64,000 nucleotides of DNA from Odontocerum albicorne (lineage: Eukaryota > Arthropoda > Insecta > Trichoptera > Odontoceridae): the NCBI GenBank assembly GCA_949825065.1, contig OX463842.1, positions 29,698,672-29,762,671 of the forward strand, given 5' to 3'. Position numbers and translations under genes: made by a program. How positions within the stretch are numbered: position 1 is the stretch's first letter; the number at the start of each line of letters is the position of its first letter. Shown one piece after another: positions 22,846 through 36,000 of this stretch. The notes under the pieces are model-generated. The model worked only from the letters and a program-made list of their open reading frames with translations, had not been told where the DNA came from and searched no databases.

Positions 22846-23289
22846 TTAATATAATATAATTTTTACTTGACTAACTTAAAATGAGTAGAATAATTTACAT
22901 GAACTTTTTGATTTATCTCCAATAGAGTCGTGATGTACTCGTATTTTAGCGTCGATTCCAGTGTGTGTATTGTATCTCAAATAAAGCATCAAATGTTCTA
23001 TGTCACATATCTGTTGAAGAATGCTAAGTATTTGCAATAACCACTTTTATTTCGAAATTTGATGTTGATGTAGACATCTTAAGAAACATTGTCACTGGAA
23101 GATAAAATGGTATTTTTTTTAGAATTTTATTAGAAAACATTTTCTTGACTACGTTTTATAGATTAAACTTAATCTAGACCAGTGAAGTTTTCCTAGAAGA
23201 CTGGAAAAAAATCCACTTAGACGTGAAACAATATTATAAATCGAGTTATAAATACAAAGTTCAGAAAACAAATTAGGGGAGTTTTTTTA

Positions 23290-24130
23290 ATTTTTCCACA
23301 TAAATTGAATTTCAGTTTTGAATATAAAAAAATATCACTAGGGGCCAAATCGGGACTATAGTGTGGGGGATTCAATTATTCACAGTGTTAAAAGGCAGTC
23401 TTCGCAGCAACATAAGTGTGCGCTGGCGCATTGTTGCGCAATAATCTCACGCCTCGTGACAGCTTTACTTGGCATTTCGTTTTTACGACATCGTTTAATT
23501 TGTACATTAATGACTCATATAATTCATTAGTAAAAAGGGGATTTCTCTCTTTGTTCCCTGATTATCTCAAAAGTATGATATGTTGTCATAAGCTTTTTTA
23601 GGCTTGTTTCACCTAGACTCTTTGGGTCGTTGTGATCTCGGATGGTACCCCTCCATAGAATCCTTTTTTGACATAGGATCATCGTACAAAACCATAGTTT
23701 TGTCTCCCGTGACAATATACTCAATTATTTATTTTTGTTTCCCATCGCAGAGCATTAAAAATTAATTGTTATGTTCAAAACGTTGCCTTTGGACAGCACT
23801 TAAGAGTTTTGGTACCGATGTTGCACTCACCTTATTTAAGTACAACAAGATTATCGTAAAAATCTTTTGATTTTAGTCTCTATCATATAATACTTGCCCT
23901 TGCACTAATGCAAATCTTTCTAAAGTGAGTGCTTTATCTCAACTAGGATTATCTTCAATCGATTATCTGCCTAAATTAAACTGTTTATCTCAAATATTCC
24001 CTTTGGAATGTAACGGAGAAGATTCTCCGTAAATAGCACATAATCATCGTTTAATTTCTGCGGAACTTTTTTCTTCTTTTGGGAAAACTTGATAACACCG
24101 CGATATATTTTTTTTCACATTTAAGAATTT
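23290..24130 (-). pseudogene. Mariner transposase pseudogene, nearly full span
   Basis: In minus-strand order I read VIKFSQKKKK near the N-terminus, KVSATSVPKLLSAVQRQR before the catalytic domain, IVTGDKTMVLYDDP around the first catalytic aspartate, MEGYHPRSQRP, then GVRLLRNNAPAHTYVAAKTA around the second aspartate (here changed to N). NPPHYSPDLAP and SKLKFNLCGK follow. These are mariner signatures in correct order over about 840 bases. Stops, frameshifts and loss of the HDNA aspartate mean it is inactive. I did not find convincing terminal inverted repeats. Confidence 0.8.
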
Positions 24131-24179
24131 AACGAAATAATACGTTTTTTATTGGCTTTAGTTGACATAATAATGAGGA

Positions 24180-24285
24180 TAGAGGAGTATTTCGGAGTTA
24201 TTGCTGTATTAAGTTGGCCTACATGATGGCCAACGTTTTCAAGGTGTTGGAGCCTTCATCCTCAAAATATTATCGAACATGATAA
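24180..24285 (+). repeat. Probable transposon-end remnant
   Basis: The wording GATGGCCAACGTTTTCAAGG then GGAGCCTTCATCCTCAAAAT resembles the CCGGTTTCAAGG...CCTCATCTTCAGG end of R4. It is too diverged to assign. Confidence 0.3.
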
Positions 24286-24439
24286 GTACACAAAAAGCCC
24301 CCACTTCGGCATCCGCACTTGCGATTGCAACGTGAACACGCTCGATGCAACCAGCGCTGGATCCAGTGAGTGTATCGCGTGCGTCTCATACACGGTAATT
24401 TCAAATTCACCTACTTGCGTTGTCGTCTATATCTTTCCA

Positions 24440-25820
24440 AAATTGAAAGTCACGCAAATATAAAGTTCATTTCGTCACATCTTTTGATGTTATTTCGGTG
24501 CTTATGCATTTCGATTGCCGTTTTGATGAGTCTTGAAGAAGAGTTTTTAAAGGATAAAAATTAATTATTTCTTATCGTTTTCGAAGGGGTTAAGAAAAAG
24601 TAAACAAATTGAATATATTTATGTGTTATACCAATCATAAGGCATTACTACTCCCATCAACTTACTACCTTCATAGTCGAATAAGTAATCTCAAAACAAT
24701 AATACTTACTATTATTCTTTACGAACCGAAGGTCTTAAGAATCTTTACGGATAAGGATTATTCGCTGCCTAATTCTACTCCGACATATGTGTAATCTTTG
24801 GGCTTTAATAACAAGAAAACTTTGTTTTGCTTAATACAGTATTTAAGCGATAGGGTTAATAGTTTTCTTCGGATATTTTTGTATTATATAATGCCCGTAT
24901 CAAACAATCTAAATGACAAATTTTGTTTTAAGATAGAATTGATAAGTTTTATGTGTTTGTTTGATAAATCTAGAACACACAATTTCTCATGAAGAAATAA
25001 AGTATCAATTTGAAAACCTTAGACTCTATTTAACATATTGTTTCTATTATATAATATTATACTTTGAAAAGACCCCTTAATAAGACAAAAAATATTTTTT
25101 CCCTTATTTGTTTTTTACCGTTTACCCGCCAATAACGTTTTTTCGGCACTATTCAACCTTTTAAAATTTTAACGCTTATAAATAAATATGAATGAACAGT
25201 TTTCATGTAGAACACGAAATAATGAAACTTAGACATTATGTGGTTTACTTAAGATATTTTTTATCTTGTTTTTAGATGTCAAATAACAAAAGAAATAGTT
25301 GAGTTAAATAAGTATCGCTGATGAATGAAGAAGTGTTTATTTAAATATTAATTTATTAATCATAAATTTTGACAGTATTCAAAGCTGAAGCCCTAGAAAA
25401 GTCAATTTTACTGCCCTTTTATTAGCATTGTGGACATTTATGACAAAAATAAAATACATTCACACTAGACATTATATTTTATGACCTTTCTTAATTAATT
25501 GGGTTCATAACTTATTTACAACCTATTCTCGTAGTTATAATAAGCTTGAATAAGAGTGCTTAACAAGTTTTAATTTATAGGAAATTCATCGTAATCGAGC
25601 AAGACTATCTTTGGATGGTTGGAAGATATCTGTTCGTATACTGGTTTCATGCCTGCACGTTGTTACATAAAGTCTTGACATATTACGATGCCAACACAAA
25701 GTCTTGACAGATTACGAGTGAAACCTAAGTTTCCATAACAAGGAATTGAAATTCCAAGTCGATTGGCAGGTTCAATCTGAAGCAGCCTTTGTTTAGGCAG
25801 ATTTATTTCGGCGTTATAAT
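24440..25820. other. No recognisable feature apart from a short direct repeat
   Basis: AAAGTCTTGACA followed by ATTACGA is repeated at about 25670 and 25699. Otherwise AT-rich and closed in all frames beyond 65 codons. Confidence 0.45.
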
Positions 25821-25821
25821 A

Positions 25822-26020
25822 TGACGACCTCTGGCTTAGTTGGTAAAACTACTGTCTCCCAGTCCGGGGATTTGCGGGTTCAATTTCCGTTGGTACTCAA
25901 TTTTCTAAAAGGGTTTTTATTTTGATTTACAATTAGGGCGTCGTTAATATATTTCCAGTTGGTTGAAGAGATTTTCACGTGACAATAAATCCACAATATT
26001 GTACTGAATATAACGAAAAT
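25822..26020 (+). repeat. SINE-1 copy, T1 tail
   Basis: Head GACCTCTGGCTTAGTTGGT with box B GCGGGTTCAATTTCCG, then TTTCCAGTTGGTTGAAGAG and CACGTGACAATAAATCC. One of the best preserved copies. Confidence 0.7.
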
Positions 26021-26640
26021 TTAAAACAATACATGAAGTAGTTTAATAATAGCTTATTCAGTTAAGGAACATGAACAGGTGATTTCTTACGAAATATCTA
26101 AATGAAATATTTTGGATTTGTGGTTTTCCTTAGGCTTTTCAAGTTTTTTCCTTCATTTGAGTAAAAATCACTTATATACGTATGCAGCGAATAAATAGTA
26201 ATTTAACGAATAAATATATTTACATAATATATGGTATTTTTTTATAGAAATCGACATATGTGTTATATAAGAGAGAAATGAAAGTGAGTTTCTCAATTAA
26301 ACAACAAGCAAATTGATATTTAAAGCGGCATTTTATTGACTAAGTTATATGATGCACGGAGGAGTTGTAAGTTGCAACACGAAATTGCATTGCGCTAGAC
26401 TTCAAAAGCTTCTTGCTATTTGTGATTCGTAAATAGAGGGCGATGTATTTCCGCTGCAAAGTGACACGAGAATGCAATACAAGACAGAAAGATCTCCAAC
26501 TGTTAACCTACATTGTATATGAAAGGAACCTAAACTTTAGAAATGATAATAATATTTGAAATAAGAAAAGATGATCATTGTAGAATTGTGTTTCACTCAA
26601 TAAATTCAAATTCAAAGATAAAAATGAACACTTTAATATT

Positions 26641-26876
26641 TTTTAACATTACATTTGTGATAAAAGCAGCAACGTCTTCAACATGTTGGTCATCTACTAG
26701 CCAAACAAACATGGAGATATTCCAAATGTTTTGAATAAATGGACGAAACATAATATTTTTTTAACATCACCTTGGTGATAAAGGCTGTAACGCCTTCAAC
26801 ACGGTGGCTATCTTTTTGCCAAACAAACATGGAGATATTCCAATCGTTTTGAACGAATGGATTAAACATAATGTTT
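26641..26876 (+). repeat. 118-bp tandem duplication
   Basis: Two units at 26641 and 26759 share CCAAACAAACATGGAGATAT and TTTTAACAT openings, about 85 percent alike by eye. No further units on either side and no known family. Confidence 0.75.
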
Positions 26877-26879
26877 TTT

Positions 26880-27590
26880 TTTTAAATGTTGATTTTAAAC
26901 CGGAGCATTAAAGATATACTCCTGAAACCGTGGATTAATGTTAGTTTGTTTTTTACTTAGCTTCAAAAATATAACTAATAATATATATTACCAAAAAATG
27001 CTCTTAAAATCTATCTGCTTAAAAAAATTATTTTTGTCAATAGACCGTGCATACTTTCAAGAGAATATGGCACCAGTTGGACATAAGCTTTGCTCTCGTA
27101 ACAAATCGGAATCATTGCGCCTGAAGAGAGCCTCGAGATACGAGTTAGAAACAAGTGTCGCAGATATTAATGTAAACAGTGGAAGTGCAAAGTAATTTAC
27201 TATTCAATTTTCTGAATTCCTTTTTAAATCGGATATTTTTTTTAAATATCGGTAAAAATTTTCAAAATATTTTTGATCGATGATTGAGAAACATTAAAAA
27301 CCAATCATTGAAGTTAAAAAGTTACCTCGAATGCAAAAAAAACCGAACCTTTAATTTTGATTTTCACTTTATTTTTTTTTACTTTTTGGTTCATAATCAC
27401 ACAATTCAGTAATAAGACAGTTTTGAAAAAATGGACAAGTTTTTGCAAATCGTCAACAACCTATTGTTTGTCAAGGGTGATTTTAAAGAAAATTTTATTT
27501 ATTTTTCAATAAAACATTGAAATGAAATACTCAAAATCACATTTATATTCTGAGTATGGAGTAAATGCAATAACTAAGTTAAGTTTTAAA
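26880..27590. other. Intergenic; weak coding-like patch at 27050-27195
   Basis: A frame covering 27050-27195 ends SRYELETSVADINVNSGSAK before TAA and is GC-richer than its neighbours. It has no recognisable domain and no clear splice signal, so I leave it as unexplained. Confidence 0.25.
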
Positions 27591-27598
27591 AATTATAC

Positions 27599-28060
27599 AT
27601 ACATACAAACCATCACGCCATCTCCATATCGGGGTAGGCAGAAAGGAGATAGCGCCTTTTCCTATCGCGACACACATCTTTCGCCTCTTCAACATCCATA
27701 TACATCATACAGCGCCTACTATTTCTCTAACTTTTTACACTTCCTTCTTTCAAAATATCATACACTTGATCCAACCATACTTACCTTGGTCTTCGTCTAC
27801 CACGCCTTCACTCACATTTGCACTGTAAACTTGTGTTTTTAGTATTTCTTCATTCATTCGTCCCTCGTTCCCAAACCATCTCAGAGTGCTCGTCTTCATC
27901 TTGCTCAACACATCACCCAACAGTTCACAATCATCCCTTATAACTTCATTCCGTATTTTGTGAAATATTTTCATCCCATGTATTATTCTAAGCGCATGTA
28001 TTTCTACAGCATTTATTCGACTCTTTTCAGTCTTGTTTCACATCCACGTTCAATCAATTA
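27599..28060 (-). pseudogene. LINE-B 3' fragment
   Basis: Minus-strand translation includes KIRNEVIRDDCELLGDVLSK, KMKTSTLRWFG, RMNEEI and TQVYSANV, which match the C-terminal region of a LINE ORF common in insects (IRNEVIR..., LRWFGH, YxAxV). It then runs into CTACCCCGATATGGAGATGG and GTATGTATG at the 3' tail. It has frame shifts and is 5'-truncated. Confidence 0.7.
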
Positions 28061-28555
28061 TAAGATTACTGTAAAAAGTCTACTCAATAAACGATTTTTT
28101 TATCAATATGTAAAATGTTTGATCAATCACAAAAGTCACAATATAATATAATGAGAGAGAACATAGTTAAACAACGAGATTTTTAAATTTTATTTTAGTA
28201 TTAAACAAATTAAAAAAGGGTGGTTTCAAGCTGTTGATTTATATTCCGTGTGCTCTAGAATTTTTTACTGAAATTAAAATTATTTTACTGATTCCTCTTT
28301 AACCACAACTACAATGTGTGATGTACATATGTATGTATTGAATAATCTATGGTCACGTAAAAAAATGCGAAAATATTTTTGAGACTCCCAGTCATGATAC
28401 AATCAATGTTCGTTACAATTTACGAGTATTATGAATTTCTCACGTTGGGCGCTACAAGATTAGCCAATCACGAAACAATGTTCTCATGGAATGATTACTG
28501 TACTAAGACAAGCCCACACAAGAGTTTGTTTATAAGTCTATTATACCGTATAACA

Positions 28556-28760
28556 TGAGGCCTCCGTGGCTTAGTTGATAAAGCATCGGTCACCTAATCC
28601 GAGGGTTACGGGTTTGATTTTCGTTGGAACCTAATTATTTCTGAATAGTGTTTCTGTCTGTTTTTCACTAAATGCATCTTTTACACCTTTTTTGGTTGGT
28701 TAGAAGAGATTAACACACGACAATAAATCCTTCAGGATGTATTTTACACAGCGATAGTAT
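28556..28760 (+). repeat. SINE-1 copy, T1 tail
   Basis: GCCTCCGTGGCTTAGTTGAT (box A), ACGGGTTTGATTTTCGTTGG (box B), then TTTTTGGTTGGTTAGAAGAG and CACACGACAATAAATCC. Near full length and a good reference copy. Confidence 0.75.
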
Positions 28761-28764
28761 AATA

Positions 28765-29560
28765 GATTACAATACAATACGACGCTTCCGTTACAAACAG
28801 CAAGCTTTTTTTGTTAACTCCTTGAATAAAATTTATTTTAGGGAAGAAGATTTTTAGTCAGAATAAATTAAGGAAATATTTTAGAAATTAATAATCATGG
28901 CAAAATTCAATATATCGATAAAATCCAGACAGATAGTAAAAAATATCACATTTAAAAAAAAGCTTTAGTAAGCTAGTTTAGTTTAATGTCAAACTTCCAT
29001 GTAGTGACTCGAGTGAACGAGAACGTAAGGGAAGTTGTTAAATAAATTTAAACGAATTTGATTCATTAGATATGAGTTGAAAACTTTATTCAACATAATA
29101 TTTGAATAGTTTGAAGTTGGGACCAGTTGAGTGCCATTATTTGTCAGCTTCAACTGTATTTGTTGATTGCACACAAAATTTGGCAGATGTTTTAAAGAAA
29201 TATACTAGCATCAAATGAAACTTGGAAAATTACGTGTGGTTTTTTTATTATACTTGACGGCATTTATTATTTGTAATACGATATGCACTGCTCGGTCATC
29301 AATTCATATAATGATATATTATTGTCTATGTGGATCTGAAATACTAAAAAAATAGACGTAATTACGCATTAAGGACCCAAGCCACGTTTCACGTACTTGC
29401 TCTTAGATAATTTAAGAAATGTCTAATCGTTTTTTTATGGACTTGTATGAAACATTTTGGTCAACACGGAATTTAACCATGGTATTTTTTTGGCTTGATA
29501 TTTTGCATATACTCGTATGAGATTGCGTTATGATTATTCGATATTTCAAAAAAACCAAAC
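28765..29560. other. No recognisable feature
   Basis: AT-rich; one octamer at 29510. No frame or repeat match. Confidence 0.4.
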
Positions 29561-29569
29561 AAATATATT

Positions 29570-29985
29570 TTGTGGACGTGGAAAAATACTGATAGGAGCA
29601 GAATAGATGCTGTAGAAATACATGTGACAATATATGACAGAAAACGGAATAAAGTGATTAGGATGAACGTGAACTTAAGGCTGAGTAAGATGAAGAAGAT
29701 CACATTGAGATTTTTTGGACATATGGAACGAATGAAAGAAACGAAGATTAACAAAATAGATACATATATGGTATAGTGCAAATTTCAGTGAAAGGCGTGT
29801 GGGAGGAAGGCAAAGGAAAGTATGGTTGGATTAAATAAGCGATATTCTGAATCGTAAAAGTTGTATGATAAGGTGTATGGATGTGGAAGAGGCGAAGGAT
29901 ATGTGTCGAGATAGGAAAGTCTGGCGCTATGTCTTGTCTGTCTACCCCGACATGGAGTTGGCGTGATGGTATGGATGTATGTGAT
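29570..29985 (+). pseudogene. LINE-B 3' fragment
   Basis: Reads RSRIDAVEIHV, RKRNKVIRMN, KMKKITLRFFGHMERM and later EEAKDMCRD-type wording, ending SVYPDMELA before TGA. GATGGTATGGATGTATGT forms the 3' tail. It is the best-preserved example of the 3' end of this family in the window, though stops interrupt it. Confidence 0.7.
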
Positions 29986-29999
29986 ATATTTTATGGGTT

Positions 30000-30870
30000 A
30001 GTTTCTCTTTGCATACTCATATAAAAGTCTGTAATCTTAAGCCGAGTAGACATATGCTATACTCGTATTTTATAGTACTTAATTTTTTTTATATCTTCAT
30101 TTTCATTGGTTTATTGTAAAATAAATAAAATGATTATTTAGAGGTTGGCGTCAACCGTGAATGAAAGAAATACATATTAGCGCGTGCTCTACGAAGATGT
30201 ATACATTATTTGAAAAATTGCATGGATTTTAGGATCGTATCCAGTAGCCATTAGAATGTAAGTTATTCAATTCTCAGAATTTATATCCCCCAATATGAAA
30301 TTTGGAAAAGTACAATAAATCTGTTTGTTACATAAAATGGTTTTATTTATAGTATCGCGTATAATTCATGTAAAACCATATGAATAAAATATTGTAGATC
30401 GTTTATTATTTTTATTTATTACGATAATAAATTTGCAATATTTATTTGTTTCGCTATTTTGTCTTGGGTTTGTTGCCAGGATCAAAAATTATGATTTAAT
30501 CATAAAAAAATATAAGTCACATTTTTTGATCACACAACTTCTAAAAATGAAAAAGATTCATTGGTACTCGTTTCTCGTTCCACAAAAGCATTATTTATTG
30601 ATGAAGTCATCGTATTGTATGTGATCCAATTTTCCGCAGAATTTCATTCGATTTCGACATTTTTTCTTCATATCTACAGTTTTTACTATTCACATTTCAT
30701 GAGTCGGTTTATTTGTATCTCGCAAAAGGTTTGTTATTCGTAAGATTATTTTTTTTTTGATATTTGCTTTTTTATATCCTTCATATTTTATAAACTTTTC
30801 ATTGAGTGCATAAAAAAATAAGTGCACATTTTGTTTGTTTTAAACCCTCTGCACTTTAACCTTATTAATA
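30000..30870. other. No recognisable feature
   Basis: AT-rich; octamer at 30060. Two overlapping frames near 30433-30743 lack any motif. Confidence 0.4.
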
Positions 30871-30879
30871 TTTAAGATA

Positions 30880-31140
30880 ACTATTATAAAATAAAAGCAT
30901 TTTAGTTTCAAAATTTTCCTCGTTCCAACTTCTATACAATTTACATATGAATCCCTGATTTAAGATTAATATTTTGTTTTAATTTTTGTTACATTTACTC
31001 AAATATTATGTAAATTTACTAAGTTTACGACAGAGTTATGGATACCGATAATAATTTTGAAACCAAAGCTAGTTGATTGAAACAAATTGTTTTAAAACTC
31101 CAAATCCTCAAGATGCATTGATGTGAAAGTGTTTACATAA
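30880..31140 (+). repeat. Dispersed repeat R7, copy 2
   Basis: Matches 17790-18030 (TTTTGTTTTAATTTTTGTTAC, GTTATGGATACCGATAATAA, AAAGCTAGTTGATTGAAAC). Confidence 0.55.
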
Positions 31141-31149
31141 ATAAATACA

Positions 31150-31970
31150 ATAATATAACTGTTTTGATATATTTGAGAAAACACAACGTCGCTTTGTAAG
31201 AAGTGTGTAGAAAAAAATAGACCTAATTTAATTATATATACCATACATATCACTGAATTTTTACACTAAACACAAATATTATTGTGGTATACTTATTTCA
31301 TATTATAAATAAGCTGAAAATATGTTTTTAATAAATTGAATAACTTTTTTAACTACGAGTATGTGTACAAATGTAGTTTTTTTTTGTAAAAGTAAATTGT
31401 AAATCTAATGATGAAGTTTTGTTCGTTTTTCAATCTCTTTCTAATAAAAATATCTGAAAATCAAATAAATATGTTTTTATTAACGTAAATTTATATCTAA
31501 AACGATAAATATTCATCACCATGAGCATTGCAATACCCGTTTGTTTCGGATAACTTTAATATGAAATTGGTTTTTCTAACAAATTTACATTTGATTTAAT
31601 ACGTGTGCCTAAAATTACAATATTTGTGAACATAAATAAGGAACATTAAGAATTTGGGTCAGACGTCCGAAACTTCTAGACATTTTTTATTGATTATAGC
31701 AGCAAACCCGTAGTTAGTTAAATTTGGACTTAATTCAATTTCTTCATGATAAAGATTGAATTTGTTTCAGTGCTGAGAGTTGTTCGTATAACTACGGCCT
31801 TAATGAATTAAAACGAATTATTTTAAAAATGTCGAGAATGATTTAATACTAATTTTATGTATTTAATAGTAATTAAGTTTTGTCTACATTATAAGTTGAA
31901 ACAGTCAATGTCGAAAAAAGGGAAACATTTTTTAAAGATTTTTTTTGTTTATTTTGAGAATCTATTGGAA
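31150..31970. other. No recognisable feature
   Basis: AT-rich, closed in all frames; octamer at 31354. Confidence 0.4.
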
Positions 31971-32150
31971 TTTAGCTTGTGACGAAAACTCCCGATATTG
32001 GTGGAAGTGGATTTGTTGATCAACTTATTCAAAGGGGATTGAAATATGGACACTGGAATAGAAGTAGTGCTCAAGATAAAGAAATGATTACTGAGTTCTT
32101 TCAAATATGTAGAAGAACGAATGATGAAAGTTTTACGAAAAATATATATA

Positions 32151-32850
<700 letters not shown>

Positions 32851-32874
32851 TTTTGAAAAGTGTGATGACTTTTT

Positions 32875-32975
32875 TCGACGACGCCGGTTTTCCAGCCCGG
32901 AGATTGCGGATTCGATTTCCGTTGTTACCCAAATTTTTAAAAAGTCCGGTTTACACTGAAGGCTTTTTTAAACAT
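32875..32975 (+). repeat. SINE-1 head fragment
   Basis: CCCGGAGATTGCGGATTCGA and TTTCCGTTGTTACCC match the box B end of the SINE-1 head, and AAAAAGTCCGGTTTACACTG matches the start of the body. It was inserted immediately after the coding-like sequence of 31976-32865. Confidence 0.5.
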
Positions 32976-33039
32976 TTTTCTTGTTACTTCGAAGAGTTCG
33001 CCACATGGCAGTTATGTATTATTTACGACGAAAGCGTAA

Positions 33040-33160
33040 TACAAAAACGTCTTAAAAACAGAAGAGTATGCATGACAAAGCGTATGTCAGGATGGATAAG
33101 AGTGAAAACATGTTCTCTCAGTTGATCCTGATATGAATATAGCGTGATAGTAATGACGAT
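33040..33160 (+). pseudogene. LINE-B extreme C-terminus
   Basis: Reads RLKNRRVCMTKRMSGW and, after a frameshift, SVDPDMNIA before TGA, equivalent to the NRRACM... and SVYPDM-A ending of LINE-B. A GATGATGATG tail follows. It is a very short 5'-truncated insertion. Confidence 0.6.
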
Positions 33161-33394
33161 GATGATGCTCTCAAGTGATATGGGGTGTGGAGGGGATGCT
33201 TAAGACGATGATCCAGAGTACGTGATGTGAATTTCAAAATAGGCTATGATACATTCTTTCAATACATCTTAAGGATAGTCGTCGCAAGAATTTTTTTCAT
33301 AAAAGTAGAATATTAAGAAGTTTTATTGTGTCCTGTTCGATGTAAGTGAATAGCCATTTTACGGTTTATTATTTCTGAAAAATTTAAAATTCAG

Positions 33395-33517
33395 GAAGAA
33401 GAGAAATCAAGCCGCACATTTTCACATTTCACGAGGAAGCGCTGATTGTATCCCCCGGGGAGCAGGAGAACATCAACGATGTATTATTTATTAACAAAAT
33501 ATTCGCAGTATTTGCTG
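33395..33517 (+). CDS. Candidate internal exon, unrecognised protein
   Basis: An acceptor-like TTTAAAATTCAG precedes 33395 and a donor GTAAAA follows 33517. The 123 bases between are open in one frame, entering and leaving in phase 1 (2 bases, 40 codons, 1 base). They read RREIKPHIFTFHEEALIVSP then GEQENINDVLFINKIFAVFA. GC content and codon character are higher than around it, and no transposon family I know matches. It could belong to the same lost gene as 31976-32865. No function can be given. Confidence 0.35.
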
Positions 33518-33856
33518 GTAAAATGGCAAACAAATCGAATATTGGGAGCGAAATGTTTTGAATTATTCGGAGGAAGAACTGAAAAAATACATATAACGAA
33601 AATAAAGTATTGAAGAATATTTGCATATGAATTAAAGATATAATTTATTCAGTATGACAATTTCAAGTTATGGATTAATATATTTTTTTGTATGCCAAGA
33701 AAATATGATAGCACAATATCATATAATTAAAAACACGGTTACACACACTCAAAACATGTACGTGTTGGTATTAATAGTAGCAAAATCTCAACTTAGATGG
33801 TAGATGTTGTCAGACTTCCAAACAATATAAATAGTTTATATTAAATTTCTGTTGTA

Positions 33857-33955
33857 TACAATATAACCTCACGTGTTTATTGGCATAAAGAAATTTCTTC
33901 CAGCCGACTAGAAATATGTTTAAGGTCCTCATATAATTTTTTTACCTAGACTGGC
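33857..33955 (-). repeat. SINE-1 T1 tail fragment
   Basis: CCTCACGTGTTTATTGGCAT and TTTCTTCCAGCCGACTAGAA match the reversed T1 tail; the head is missing. The LINE-A copy at 33945 begins where it stops. Confidence 0.5.
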
Positions 33956-35150
33956 AAATACCAATAGAACAAGCTGGGTTTGTGAAAGGCAGAGGCACAT
34001 AGTTTTTTTTGGAAATATGACGTACGAGTATTATAGAAAAAAACAAAGAATTTAAGGCTCTCGTGATACTCTGCTTTATAGATTACAAAAGGTTTTTGAT
34101 TGTGTCGAATGGAACAGCCAATGGAAAATTCTGGAAGAGATGGGTGCACCGATATAGTTCATAGTTCTAATGCATAACCTGTATGCACAATATACAGCAT
34201 CTATCTGTAAGAGTAGACAAGTTCCTCTCAGAATTATTCCAGATGCGGAAAAGAATATGCCAAGGCTATAAACTGTCCTCTAACTTATTCAATATGTATG
34301 TAGGATACGTCATAAGAAAGATATTAGACGGATGGGAAAAAGGTTTTGTCATAGGAGGTCGTGAAATCTCTAATATTCGTATAAGATTCGTAGACGATAC
34401 AACGCTTATATCCAACGACAAAGATGAGATGGCTGAGCTCTTTTATATAGTTGAATAAAGAGCCACTATCTAGGAATGAAATAAAAAAAAGTGAAACAAA
34501 AGCCTTTATCGTAGACCGATACGAGAATTTGATAAGAAGGGAATAGATAAGGAATAACGAAGAGGTCAATGAGTTTGTCTACCAAGGTGCTCTTACTTTA
34601 AAGAATGGAGGATGTGATGCAGAGATCTGTAGATTAATTGGAATAGCAAAATCAGCTATGAAAAATGTGTGGATTCACCGGACTATACTCAGAAGAACCA
34701 AAAACCGTATAGTAAAGTCAACATTTTTTAATAACACCGTATGGAGTGGAAACGTGAACGATAAAAAAGAAGGAAATAAATATTATACGAGTAGATGCCT
34801 TAGAGATATGGCGCTGGAGGCGGATGCCCGTATCCCATAGACTTCAAGGCGCAATAACGTCTCTATCATCTCAGAATTAGAGATTACCGAAAGACTTAGA
34901 TAACATGCAGAAACTTAATTCTAACGTATTTTGGGCACGTTGCTAGAAAGAATTATGAAAGTCTGGTGATCAATGGAACAGTTGAGGGAAAGCGAGCAAG
35001 AGAAATGTGTCATATGAGATGGATGGACCAAATAATCGAGATACCAAGATTCCCTTTAAGCGCTGCATTTAATATGACTCAGGACAGATGCTAGCATGGA
35101 GACAGATCATCATTGAACGCGTGATGAAGAAGTAAAAACTTCTACCTGGC
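33945..35150 (+). pseudogene. LINE-A (RTE-like) reverse transcriptase pseudogene
   Basis: Longest LINE-A copy. In order I read FIDYKRFL (frameshifted from the family's IDYKKAFD), RICQGYKLSSNLFNMYV, GGREISNIRIRFVDDTTLIS (catalytic YADD-type box as FVDD), a DEMAELF segment, FVYQGALTLKNGGCDAEICR, GIAKSAMKNVWIHRT, then SRRNNVSIISELEITERLR, VLRNGTVEGK-like wording with RMCHMRWMDQIIEIPRFPLS, and AAFNMTQDR near the end. This is the palm-to-C-terminal part of an RTE-like ORF. Stops and shifts break it, and the endonuclease part is missing. Confidence 0.75.
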
Positions 35151-35159
35151 TGGAAGTAA

Positions 35160-36000
35160 AGAATTTTTACCTTTTTGGCTATGGAAGTCTTTCATCGACT
35201 GTCAAATACCTTAAGAAAGATTTAAGAGCTAGGCAATAAAATAAATGGAAAGAGTGAAAAAATGCTGTTAAATACTACGATAGACAGAGGAAGACTAGCT
35301 CGTGTTCTAACGAGAATAAAAACCGAAACTCGCAGTTTGAAAGGCAAGCGTCGATGCTACTAGGTAAGGGAAACAATCGTCAAAATTTTAAGTTCATTTA
35401 AAAATTTGACAATTTCTGCTTAGAATGTATCAAACTGTGCTATTTAAAAAAATGCAATATTTTTTAAATAAATAATCCATAAAAAACATTAAAAATATGA
35501 TATAGAATTTATTTCTAAGCATTTTTCTCGTAAAAGGGAAAATCGGATCGATTTGTGGAACAAGACGACTCAATTATAATATAATATGTATAACTCATTC
35601 ACATGCGAATGAAAGCACGGCGACATCCACTTGGAAGCAAAAAGATTCATAAAACATTTTCAATGTGTCACATCAATGATCGCTGATGGACATTACGTAA
35701 CTTTTTTATTATTATTTGATGATATGAGTTAAGTTAATCTCATATTGTGATTTTCTGGGAATTTTTATTTTATTTTGGTTACATTATTATTATTAATATC
35801 CTGTAAAGGTAAATTAAATTGTTAAATAATGCAGTATAAAAATACAACAAAATCTGAATAATTACTTAACATTGCCTTTTAATAAGGCATTAAAAATACT
35901 CGAATTGTTTTTATTTTAATCGTTATTACACCAAAATATTTAGTACGCCAATTCAATAAAACTTATCTCAAGTTTCCCGTATTACCATTTACAGTATTTG
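35160..36000. other. No recognisable feature
   Basis: AT-rich and closed. The first 200 bases may be LINE-A 3' untranslated sequence. Confidence 0.4.

Noticed and set aside
26346..26424. Short frame MHGGVVSCNTKLHCARLQ
   Set aside because: Only 26 codons before a stop; a faint transposase-like look, but no second motif to support it.
27522..27842. 106-codon plus-strand frame
   Set aside because: Antisense to the LINE-B copy on the minus strand.
28559..28632. tRNA gene
   Set aside because: A and B boxes are present, but the cloverleaf is broken and the same head recurs with a common tail, so it is a SINE.
29473..29781. 102-codon hydrophobic minus-strand frame resembling a membrane protein
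   Set aside because: It is antisense to a LINE-B fragment whose plus-strand translation matches known LINE motifs.
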